A stretch of 64,000 bases of DNA from Bacillota bacterium (GTDB lineage Bacteria; Bacillota; Clostridia; Oscillospirales; Ruminococcaceae), in contig JAEXUW010000021.1 of NCBI GenBank assembly GCA_023439835.1, forward strand, positions 124,001 through 188,000, read 5' to 3'. Of the stretch, positions 7,390 through 15,480 are shown piece after piece. The stretch's first letter is position 1. Every line of letters starts with the position of its first letter. The position numbers were made by a program, and so were the translations under genes. A model generated the notes under the pieces. The model saw only the letters and a program-made list of their open reading frames with translations. It did no database searches and had not been told where the DNA came from.

Positions 7390-9231
7390 CTATACAGCCT
7401 TTTCAAACTGTGAATTATAAAGCTCACAGTAAAAACCATTCTTGGCGATGAGTTCAGCGTGATTGCCGGTTTCTATGATGTTACCGTCTTTCATGACTAA
7501 AATAAGGTCGGCATCGCGTATTGTTGAAAGTCTGTGAGCTATGACGAAGCTTGTGCGGTTTTTCATCAGATTTTTCATAGCCTTTTGGATTCTTATTTCC
7601 GTTCGAGTATCGACTGAGCTGGTGGCTTCATCAAGAATTAATATAGCAGGGTCGGCAAGAATGGCTCGTGCTATTGTAAGAAGTTGCTTTTGCCCTTGTG
7701 AGATGTTGCTTGCCTCTTCATTGATAATCATGTTATAGCCGTCAGCATGAGTATTAATGAAGTGTGTGCAATGCGCTGATTTAGCCGCAAAAGCAATTTC
7801 TTCGTCTGTTGCATCAGGCTTTCCATATGCGAGGTTTTCTTTAATTGACCCGCTGAAAAGCCACGTGTCTTGAAGCACCATTCCGAAGATTTTTCTAAGA
7901 TCGTTCCTTTTCATATCTCTTACGTCAGTTCCGTCGATTTTGATAGAACCGCTATTGACATCATAAAAACGCATGAGAAGATTAATGATTGTTGTTTTTC
8001 CCGCACCGGTCGGGCCGACAATAGCAATTGTCTGACCCGCTTTTGCATCAAAGCACACATCAGTCAGCACAGGGGTTTCGGGATTGTATCCAAAGCAAAC
8101 ATTTTCAAAAGATACGCTTCCTTTAACTTCGTTCAAAATGACAGGTGATGTTGTTTCTGGAATTTCCTCTTCTGTTTCAAGAAACTCAAATACTCTTTCG
8201 GCAGAAGCCATAGTTTGCTGAAGTACAGTAGAAATTTGAGCGGTCTGTGCAATAGGCTGATTTAGCATTTTAATATACATTATAAAAGATTGTATACCGC
8301 CAATTCCAAAGCCTTTTTTTATTGTGAGAAGCCCGCCAACCACACAAACAGCTACATATCCGAGATTACCTGTGAAGTTGATGACGGGGTGCATAAGGCT
8401 TGACAGAAAATGAGATTTCCACGCAGAGTTATAAAGCTTGCCGTTAATCTCCTTGAATTCTGATATTGACATTTTTTCGAGGTTATACGACTTCACGATT
8501 GTGTGACCCGAATACATTTCTTCGATATGTCCATTTAATGTTCCTAAGTATTTCTGCTGATTGACAAAGTGCTTTTGTGACATTTTGACCACCAGAGAAA
8601 TAAGTATTCCGCTTAATGGAAGAGAAATGATTGCAATAAGTGTTAACAGGGGGCTTATTGACAGCATCATAACAATTATACCCAAAATCATGGTGACCGA
8701 GGTAATTATTTGCGTTATGCCCTGCTGAAGCGACTGAGAAACTGTGTCAATGTCGTTTGTAATTCGGCTGAGGACTTCACCGTGAGTGACCTTATCATAG
8801 TATTTGAGGGGTATTCTGTTTATTTTCTCAGAAATCTGCTTTCGCATGTTATAGGTGATTTTTTGTGAAACGCCTGATACTATATACCCTTGAATAAAAC
8901 TAAAAATAGCACTTAAAATGTATAGTATAATTATAGTAACAGCAATTCTTGTGATATAGTCAAAGTCTATTACCACGCCGGTTTTATCCATTATTGCTTG
9001 ATTAATGCTTTTTCCGATTGAAGTTGTTGCATTACCTAGAAGCTTAGGGCCTACTATACCAAAAATGGTCGATAATATTGCAAAAACAACAACCGTAATC
9101 ATCTGAATCTTATATTCCGAAAGTTTTGACATAAGCTTTCTGAACGTGCCTTTAAAATTTTTAGCCTTATCGCTCACGTTTATATTTCCAAAACGCCCGC
9201 CGAATCCACCGGCTCTTTTATTCTCTGCCAT
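7390..9231 (-). CDS. Heterodimeric ABC exporter subunit with catalytic site (ATPase-permease)
   Basis: 613 residues: an N-terminal six-helix ABC exporter domain (about 40-340) and a C-terminal ATPase. Walker A is GPTGAGKTT, Walker B ILILDEATSSVD with the catalytic Glu, and the switch is IAHRLST with its His. The signature is ISQGQKQ rather than LSGGQ, the degenerate form seen in the TM288/BmrD-type partner. It forms one ATP site with full catalytic residues. Its ATG overlaps the stop of the upstream partner by one base. Probably exports drugs or lipids; the substrate is not visible. Confidence 0.92.
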   Translation of the reverse strand: MAENKRAGGFGGRFGNINVSDKAKNFKGTFRKLMSKLSEYKIQMITVVVFAILSTIFGIVGPKLLGNATTSIGKSINQAIMDKTGVVIDFDYITRIAVTIIILYILSAIFSFIQGYIVSGVSQKITYNMRKQISEKINRIPLKYYDKVTHGEVLSRITNDIDTVSQSLQQGITQIITSVTMILGIIVMMLSISPLLTLIAIISLPLSGILISLVVKMSQKHFVNQQKYLGTLNGHIEEMYSGHTIVKSYNLEKMSISEFKEINGKLYNSAWKSHFLSSLMHPVINFTGNLGYVAVCVVGGLLTIKKGFGIGGIQSFIMYIKMLNQPIAQTAQISTVLQQTMASAERVFEFLETEEEIPETTSPVILNEVKGSVSFENVCFGYNPETPVLTDVCFDAKAGQTIAIVGPTGAGKTTIINLLMRFYDVNSGSIKIDGTDVRDMKRNDLRKIFGMVLQDTWLFSGSIKENLAYGKPDATDEEIAFAAKSAHCTHFINTHADGYNMIINEEASNISQGQKQLLTIARAILADPAILILDEATSSVDTRTEIRIQKAMKNLMKNRTSFVIAHRLSTIRDADLILVMKDGNIIETGNHAELIAKNGFYCELYNSQFEKAV

Positions 9232-10958
9232 TATGCAAGTTCCTCCTTAGAAAGCTGTGATGAGGCAATTTCTTTATAGACCTGACAGTTCTCGAGAAGC
9301 TCTCGATGCTTGCCTGTTCCAACAATTTTTCCTTCATCAAGAACAATAATACGATCAGCATACATAATTGTAGATATTCTTTGGGCAACAATTATTGCGA
9401 CGCTCTCATATATATATGGTTTAAGAGCCTCTCTGAGTGCTCTGTCCGTTTTAAAATCAAGTGCTGAAAAGCTGTCGTCAAAAATATATATCTGTGGCTT
9501 TCTGACAAGTGCTCTCGCTATTGAAAGTCGTTGTTTTTGCCCGCCGGAAACGTTTGTGCCACTCTGTGAAATTTCCGAATTATATTTTTCTTCTTTTTCT
9601 AGAATGAAGTTTTCTGCCTGAGCAATTTTAGCGGAAAGCTCAATTTCCTCAGGTGAAGCGTCAAGCTTTCCCTGCTTAATGTTGCTTTCGATTGTGCCTT
9701 TGAAAAGCACAGATTTTTGAGGAACATATCCTATTACATCATGAAGCTTATCGAGCGGTATTTCCTTAATGCTTACTCCATTAACTAAAACTTCGCCCTC
9801 AGTGACATCATAAAATCTTGGAATAAGGTTAACTAGAGTTGATTTTCCGCAACCTGTGCTTCCAATAAAAGCGGTGATTTCGCCTTTTTTCGCTGTGAAG
9901 CTAATGTCAGAAAGAACTTTTTCACTTGCCCCAGGATATGCAAAGGATACGTTTTGAAATACAACTTGAGCCGGTAAATCGGTTAATGCACTATCCATGC
10001 TTGGTTTTGATATTATAGACGGGTTTGTTTTAAGTACAGCATGTATTCTTTTCCATGATACCATTGCTCTAGGAAAGATAACGGACATCATAGTCAGCAT
10101 TAAAAATGACATTAAGACCTGAATAGCATAAGTTGTAAAGCCTGAAATATTGCCTATTTCCAAATCACCGGCGTCAATGGCTTTTGCACCAAACCAAACT
10201 ATTGCCAATTGAGTCAGGCTGATGAAAAACATTGTGACAGGGAAAAGTAGTGACATCATTCTGTTCATGAAAATATTTATTTTTGTAAGATCCGAATTTA
10301 CATTATCAAATTTTTTCTCTTCGGTTTTTTCTCTTCTGAATGCTCTGATAACTCTGATACCGGTTAAGCTTTCGCGTGAAACTTTGTTAAGACCATCGGT
10401 GTAGTTTTGTATTTTGTTAAACACGGGAATAATAAAAATCATCATAATAAATATAAATGTGAGAGTAATAGGGACTGCTACTGCGAGAATCCACGAAATG
10501 CTTTTTGAGGTTTCAATCGCCTTGATTATTCCGCCGACAGCCATAATGGGCGCCATGGTCATCATTCTTATTAGCATAAAAGTAAACATTTGAATCTGCT
10601 GAATATCATTTGTGCTTCGAGTGATGAGGGATGCCGTTGAAAACTTATCAAATTCATGCATTGAAAAGCCTTCAATTTTTTCAAAAATATCATTTCTTAA
10701 ATCTCTTGAAACACCAGATGATATTCTTGAAGCAAAATAGCTTACTGTTATTGCGGTGACCATTCCGATTAGAGTGAAGCCAAGCATTTCAGCACCCGGA
10801 CCAAGCACCATGCTAAGGTCACCTTTCATTACCCCGTCATTAACTATTGTAATCAGGTATTCGGGAAGCTTCAAATCACAAAAAACCTGAATAGCAACCA
10901 ATACTATGGCAACAATAGCCTGAGGGATATAGACAAGATATTTTTTCTTTGAGTTCAT
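9231..10958 (-). CDS. Heterodimeric ABC exporter subunit with degenerate catalytic site
   Basis: 575 residues, with an exporter membrane domain then an ATPase. Walker A GSTGCGKST and signature VSGGQKQ are canonical. Walker B ends IFDDSFSALD, with Asp in place of the catalytic Glu, and the switch is VAQRIST, with Gln in place of His. These two changes are the known marks of the TM287/BmrC-type half of heterodimeric exporters, whose site binds ATP but hydrolyses it poorly. It lies 13 bases after the marR-type gene and overlaps its partner, so the three form one operon. Confidence 0.92.
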   Translation of the reverse strand: MNSKKKYLVYIPQAIVAIVLVAIQVFCDLKLPEYLITIVNDGVMKGDLSMVLGPGAEMLGFTLIGMVTAITVSYFASRISSGVSRDLRNDIFEKIEGFSMHEFDKFSTASLITRSTNDIQQIQMFTFMLIRMMTMAPIMAVGGIIKAIETSKSISWILAVAVPITLTFIFIMMIFIIPVFNKIQNYTDGLNKVSRESLTGIRVIRAFRREKTEEKKFDNVNSDLTKINIFMNRMMSLLFPVTMFFISLTQLAIVWFGAKAIDAGDLEIGNISGFTTYAIQVLMSFLMLTMMSVIFPRAMVSWKRIHAVLKTNPSIISKPSMDSALTDLPAQVVFQNVSFAYPGASEKVLSDISFTAKKGEITAFIGSTGCGKSTLVNLIPRFYDVTEGEVLVNGVSIKEIPLDKLHDVIGYVPQKSVLFKGTIESNIKQGKLDASPEEIELSAKIAQAENFILEKEEKYNSEISQSGTNVSGGQKQRLSIARALVRKPQIYIFDDSFSALDFKTDRALREALKPYIYESVAIIVAQRISTIMYADRIIVLDEGKIVGTGKHRELLENCQVYKEIASSQLSKEELA

Positions 10959-10971
10959 ACATTAATCCTTT

Positions 10972-11409
10972 CTATTCGCTGAGAAATTTGTGCGATTTTG
11001 CGAGGAGCGCTATGAATTTTTGTGAATCCTCTTTGCCAAGATGCTCAGCTAAGCTGTACACCGTTTTTTCAACGCTCTTGTGATGTTCATCGACAAGCAG
11101 TTCGGCGTCCTTGGTAAATGTAATAGCAATCCTTCTTTTGTCCTGCGCTGAAAGCTTGCGTTCAATCAGCTTTTTTTCTTCAAGAGAATTTAAAAGAGCA
11201 GTAAGAGCCGATTTTGACAAACCAAGCTCATCCGAAATGTCTGATGGGTTGACAGTTCTGCATTTTTCTTTATAATTAAAGAATACGGTCATAAGCACCA
11301 TCATTTCTGTCGGCTTGAGATTTCCAATAAAATGCTTAGGCTTAAAATGCTTGAAAAGCTTCATCATCGCCTGTGCCATTTCAAACGAGATTGCGTTAAT
11401 ATCGGTCAT
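10972..11409 (-). CDS. MarR family transcriptional regulator
   Basis: 145 residues with a central winged helix-turn-helix; the recognition region reads NPSDISDELGLSKSALTALL, followed by KRRIAITFT in the wing. It is first in the operon with the ABC exporter pair, a layout typical of a ligand-released repressor of an efflux pump. ATG at 11409 follows GGAAG by six bases. The promoter just upstream carries repeated half-sites (see 11428-11488), so it most likely represses its own operon. Confidence 0.9.
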   Translation of the reverse strand: MTDINAISFEMAQAMMKLFKHFKPKHFIGNLKPTEMMVLMTVFFNYKEKCRTVNPSDISDELGLSKSALTALLNSLEEKKLIERKLSAQDKRRIAITFTKDAELLVDEHHKSVEKTVYSLAEHLGKEDSQKFIALLAKSHKFLSE

Positions 11410-11427
11410 GATCAACTTCCTTTCGAA

Positions 11428-11483
11428 AATAGTTCAGTTTTTGAATTATTTATATTTTGTATTATACTCTTATTTGAACTATT
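11428..11483. promoter_or_regulatory. Candidate MarR operator sites
   Basis: A 23-base near-palindrome at 11428-11450 has arms AATAGTTCA and TGAATTATT (one mismatch). A further copy of the half-site, TGAACTATT, lies at 11475-11483 between the -35 and -10 boxes. Binding here would block the promoter. The protein-site pairing is inferred from position. Confidence 0.6.
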
Positions 11484-11488
11484 GTCAA
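11461..11488 (-). promoter_or_regulatory. Promoter of the marR-type/ABC exporter operon
   Basis: On the minus strand TTGACA (11483-11488), 16 bases, then TATAAT (11461-11466): full consensus in both boxes. Confidence 0.85.
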
Positions 11489-11507
11489 GAGGTAATAATA
11501 TAAAAAG

Positions 11508-11536
11508 TTGATTATTCACAGAATAGAGTCTATAAT
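11508..11536 (+). promoter_or_regulatory. Promoter of prmA
   Basis: TTGATT (11508-11513), 17 bases, TATAAT (11531-11536). It is divergent from the marR-type promoter. Confidence 0.65.
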
Positions 11537-11592
11537 AATACATACTAATGTTAAAAATGATAATAATTAAATAAATATCAGGGGGAATGACA

Positions 11593-12567
11593 ATGAACTG
11601 GCTTGAGCTTAATATTTATACTTCTTCTGAGGGGATTGAAGCGGTTTGCGGTTCGCTTATGCGAATAGGTCTTTCAGGTTTCGTCATAAAAGACTCAAAG
11701 GATTTTGAGGAGTTTCTCAATTCAAAAACAGGGAATTGGGACTATATTGACGACGAGTTAATGTCTTTAAAGGATTGTGAAACGGCTGTGACGGTCTATA
11801 TTCAAGATAATTCACAAGGGGCTGATACTTTTTCGGCAATAAAGGCGGAGCTTAGTGAGCTTAAAGCACGTGATAAAGAAAAACAGTTCGGGCGACTGGA
11901 GTATGACTTTTCAAATGTAAGCGAGGAGGATTGGGCAAATAACTGGAAGCAGTATTTTAAGCCTTTAAAAATCGGTGAAAGACTTATTGTGAAGCCATCG
12001 TGGGAAAATGTTTTGGAGAATGAAGGCAGGACTGTTCTTGAAATTGACCCAGCGTCAAGCTTCGGGACGGGTCAGCATCATACAACAAGGCTTTGTCTTG
12101 AGCTTCTTGAAAAGCATATGAAGAAAGGGGCAAAGCTCCTTGACCTTGGTTGCGGAAGCGGAATTTTGTCGCTTGCCGGTGTTCTTCTTGGCGCTAACTA
12201 TGCTTGTGCTGTTGATATTGAGCAGAATGCAGCTGAAACTTCCGCTGAAAATGCTCGAAAAAACGGGATACCTGATGATAAATACAAAACATATTGTGGA
12301 AATGTTCTTCATGACGATGCTCTTGCAAAAATTATCGGGAGCGGGTATGATATTATATGTGCGAATATCGTCGCTGATGTTCTTATTGCGATGAAGGGGC
12401 TTTTCTCGGGCTTTCTGACTGATGACGGCTTCATTGTTCTTTCTGGAATTATTTCTGAAAGGCGTGTTGAAGTGACAGATTCCATATCAAAATACGGCTT
12501 TGAGGTCTTTGAAGTTCACGAACAAGACGGCTGGGCGGCTGTACTAATGAAAAAAGTAAAAAAATAG
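11593..12567 (+). CDS. prmA: Ribosomal protein L11 methyltransferase
   Basis: Methylates ribosomal protein L11 using S-adenosylmethionine. 324 residues with the family's N-terminal alpha/beta domain opening MNWLELNIYTSSEG, a central substrate motif (EDWANNWKQYFKP), the SAM-binding DLGCGSGILSLA and the catalytic-loop NIVADVL. The second ATG (11593) is preferred to 11587 because GGGGG is seven bases before it. The gene is monocistronic or leads into the next membrane gene, which has its own promoter. Confidence 0.95.
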   Translation: MNWLELNIYTSSEGIEAVCGSLMRIGLSGFVIKDSKDFEEFLNSKTGNWDYIDDELMSLKDCETAVTVYIQDNSQGADTFSAIKAELSELKARDKEKQFGRLEYDFSNVSEEDWANNWKQYFKPLKIGERLIVKPSWENVLENEGRTVLEIDPASSFGTGQHHTTRLCLELLEKHMKKGAKLLDLGCGSGILSLAGVLLGANYACAVDIEQNAAETSAENARKNGIPDDKYKTYCGNVLHDDALAKIIGSGYDIICANIVADVLIAMKGLFSGFLTDDGFIVLSGIISERRVEVTDSISKYGFEVFEVHEQDGWAAVLMKKVKK

Positions 12568-12577
12568 ACAATAAATA

Positions 12578-12606
12578 TTGCAAATGTGTGAAAAAAGTGG
12601 TACAAT
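12578..12606 (+). promoter_or_regulatory. Promoter of the 12677 gene and possibly the topoisomerase pair
   Basis: TTGCAA (12578-12583), 17 bases, TACAAT (12601-12606). Confidence 0.6.
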
Positions 12607-12676
12607 AATTATGAAATTACAATTAACTTTGTAATCTATTTCACATTATCGACGTAAAGGAAGAGGGGTTTTTACT

Positions 12677-13438
12677 TTGAAAAGTACATATCTACGTTTT
12701 TTTGTCGGAATTATCCTTGTTATCGGTGCTGTTATGTTCCTGGGCGCATCTCAGAATTGGTGGGAAATTAATTCTGAATTCAACGGCGCATTAGGTCTGA
12801 TCCCAATTATTCCGGCGCTTGTCTGGATTTTCTTTCTCGGTGCAAATTTTGTAAACAGCTTTATGTATTTCGGCGGAATATGGCTTGTTCTTTTTGGAAA
12901 AGATTTTATAAATTCAGACAATTGGCTAGCGTGGACGATTGTTCTTTTAATTGTCTCAATTGGAGTATCGTTGCTTGGTACTCTTGCAAACAGTCCTGAG
13001 GATGTTAATGTTCTCCTCAGAAAGCCGCTGTCAATTAATCGCAGAGAGATTTTTGCGGAAACAAAATTAATCCCCAAGCACTATGAAACCGAGTTCGAAG
13101 GATTGACAAGGGGCGTAATTAGCAGTGCTTTTACTAAATGCGGTCTTACACTTTCAAAATGCACATTTGAGAAAAACTGCAAGATTTCTTTGAAATGCAG
13201 CTTTGGAAGCATGAAGATAGTTCTGCCCAAAAATACACAGGTTGTAATTAATGCTAGTAAATCCTTCGGCAGTGTTAATAATAACCTCAAGCCTGTCAAT
13301 GAAATGGTGCAGAAGGTTCATAAGGTTCAAATTGATGCGTCTGTTCTTTTCGGAAGCATCACAATTTTAAATGTTAAGGAAGAGCCTGCCCCACCTCCAG
13401 CTGTCTTGCCTGTTCAGGAGAGTGTAGCGAAGGCTTAA
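12677..13438 (+). CDS. Membrane protein with LiaF-like C-terminal domain
   Basis: 253 residues: three or four hydrophobic segments in the first 110 residues, then a soluble beta-rich half. The pattern SFGSMKIVLP ... SFGSVNNN ... LFGSITIL repeats an FGS turn. This resembles the C-terminal domain of LiaF/YvqF-type envelope-stress proteins and DUF2154-like repeats. The start is a TTG ten bases after GAGGGG; no ATG fits. It lies 14 bases before the topoisomerase genes and may be transcribed with them. Function unknown. Confidence 0.7.
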   Translation: MKSTYLRFFVGIILVIGAVMFLGASQNWWEINSEFNGALGLIPIIPALVWIFFLGANFVNSFMYFGGIWLVLFGKDFINSDNWLAWTIVLLIVSIGVSLLGTLANSPEDVNVLLRKPLSINRREIFAETKLIPKHYETEFEGLTRGVISSAFTKCGLTLSKCTFEKNCKISLKCSFGSMKIVLPKNTQVVINASKSFGSVNNNLKPVNEMVQKVHKVQIDASVLFGSITILNVKEEPAPPPAVLPVQESVAKA

Positions 13439-13452
13439 ATTTAGGAGAATAT

Positions 13453-15435
13453 ATGCCAAAAAAGAATTCATACGGAAACGAAGCAATAGTTTCATTAAAG
13501 GGAGCAGATCGTGTCAGAAAACGTCCCGGCGTAATATTTGGCTCTGACGGAATTGAGGGATGTCGTCATTCGGTTTTTGAGATTTTATCAAACTCGATTG
13601 ATGAGGCAAGAGACGGTCATGGCGATAAAATAATCGTAACAAGATTTCAAGATAGCGTAATTGAGGTTGAAGATTTCGGAAGAGGCTGTCCCGTCGACTA
13701 TAATAAGTCGGAGGGACGCTTTAACTGGGAGCTTGTTTATTGTGAGCTTTATGCCGGCGGAAAGTATAGGGATGACGGCGGGGACAATTATGAGTATTCG
13801 CTGGGGTTAAATGGTCTTGGTGCATGTGCCACACAGTATGCCTCTGAATTCATGGAGGTTGAGATTTTTCGTGACGGATATAAATTTAACCTCCGCTTTG
13901 AAAAGGGTGAAAATGTCGGCGGTCTGAAAAAAGAAGAAACCAGAAAAAAGCAGACTGGAACTAAAACCCGATGGAAGCCTGATCTTGAGGTTTTTACCGA
14001 TATCAATATTGAGAAAGAATATTTTCATGATATTTTAAAAAAGCAGGCGGTTGTTAATCCGGGAATAAGCTTTATTTTCAGGAATCAGACCGATAACGGA
14101 AGCTTTGAGGAAACAGTTTATTATTATGAAAATGGTATCAGCGACTATGTAAATGATATTGTAGGCGAAGATAATATAACCACGGTTCAGACGTGGACTG
14201 CTGAAAGAAAAGGCAAGGATAGAGAGGACAAGCCCGAATACAAGGTAAGGCTAAATGTTTGCGTTACATTTTCTAATCGTGTCAAGTTTATTGAGTATTA
14301 TCACAACTCAAGCTTTTTGGAGCATGGAGGCTCACCTGAACGAGCGGTAAGACAGGCTTTTGTATCACAGATTGACTCCTATCTAAAAACATCAGGTAAA
14401 TATCTCAAGGGAGAAAGCAAAATCACCTATGCCGATGTTGAGGATTGTCTTGTTTTGGTATCATCGTCATTTTCAACTCAGACGTCATATGAGAATCAGA
14501 CTAAAAAGGCAATAACCAACAAATTCATATATGACACAATGACCGAGTTTTTAAAGCATCAGCTTGAGGTTTATTTTATTGAGAATCCGGACGAGGCTGT
14601 GAAAATCGCCGAGCAGGTTCTTGTGAATAAAAGAAGCCGTGAGAACGCTGAGAAAACACGTCTAAATCTTAAGAAAAAGTTAGCCGGAACAATCGACCTC
14701 TCAAATATGGTTCAAAAGTTCGTTGACTGTCGCTCAAAGGATTTGACAAAGCGGGAGCTTTATATCGTTGAGGGCGATTCGGCGCTCGGCGCTGTCAAGC
14801 TTGCTCGTGATGCGGACTTTCAGGCGATTATCCCGGTCAGGGGGAAGATTCTGAACTGTCTTAAGGCTGATTATGACAAAATATTTAAAAACGAAATAAT
14901 TACAGATATTATAAAGGTTATGGGCTGTGGAGTTGAGGTTAAGACAAAAGCGAATAAAGAGCTTTCCACCTTCAATATCGACGGGCTGCGCTGGAATAAA
15001 ATCGTAATATGCACTGATGCCGATGTTGACGGCTTTCAGATTAGAACACTGATTTTGACAATGCTGTATAGGCTTACCCCAACGGTTATCGAACAGGGGT
15101 TTGTTTACATTGCTGAATCACCGCTCTTTGAAATCACAACTAAGGACAGAACGTGGTTTGCTTACAGCGAGAGAGAGAAGCAGACTATTCTCGGCTTAAT
15201 CGGGGATGCAAAATTCACTATGCAGCGATCAAAGGGGCTTGGCGAAAACGAGCCTGATATGATGTCGCTGACTACTATGAACCCTGAAACAAGGCGGCTG
15301 ATAAAGATTTCACCAGATGATGCCGAAAAAACAGCTGAGGTTTTTGATATGCTTCTTGGCGACAACCTTCAGGGAAGAAAAGATTTTATTTCACAGTTCG
15401 GGCATGATTATCTTGAACTTGCTGACATAAGCTGA
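13453..15435 (+). CDS. Divergent type IIA topoisomerase subunit B (GyrB/ParE family)
   Basis: The ATPase and Toprim subunit of a gyrase/topo IV-type enzyme, 660 residues. GHKL ATPase motifs: EILSNSIDEA (about 43-52), DFGRGCPVD (74-82), and GLNGLG (about 118-123) where most family members read GLHGVG. Toprim: EGDSALGAVK (about 439), PVRGKILN and CTDADVDGFQIRT (about 521). A C-terminal RSKGLGE closes it. The sequence departs from typical GyrB and ParE at many usually fixed positions, so I read it as a second, lineage-specific paralogue. It is paired with the subunit A gene 45 bases downstream. Symbols parE or gyrB are withheld. Confidence 0.88.
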   Translation: MPKKNSYGNEAIVSLKGADRVRKRPGVIFGSDGIEGCRHSVFEILSNSIDEARDGHGDKIIVTRFQDSVIEVEDFGRGCPVDYNKSEGRFNWELVYCELYAGGKYRDDGGDNYEYSLGLNGLGACATQYASEFMEVEIFRDGYKFNLRFEKGENVGGLKKEETRKKQTGTKTRWKPDLEVFTDINIEKEYFHDILKKQAVVNPGISFIFRNQTDNGSFEETVYYYENGISDYVNDIVGEDNITTVQTWTAERKGKDREDKPEYKVRLNVCVTFSNRVKFIEYYHNSSFLEHGGSPERAVRQAFVSQIDSYLKTSGKYLKGESKITYADVEDCLVLVSSSFSTQTSYENQTKKAITNKFIYDTMTEFLKHQLEVYFIENPDEAVKIAEQVLVNKRSRENAEKTRLNLKKKLAGTIDLSNMVQKFVDCRSKDLTKRELYIVEGDSALGAVKLARDADFQAIIPVRGKILNCLKADYDKIFKNEIITDIIKVMGCGVEVKTKANKELSTFNIDGLRWNKIVICTDADVDGFQIRTLILTMLYRLTPTVIEQGFVYIAESPLFEITTKDRTWFAYSEREKQTILGLIGDAKFTMQRSKGLGENEPDMMSLTTMNPETRRLIKISPDDAEKTAEVFDMLLGDNLQGRKDFISQFGHDYLELADIS

Positions 15436-15480
15436 CATAGAAGCTTCACATTAAGATTAAAATTTCCAAGGAGTGTAATG

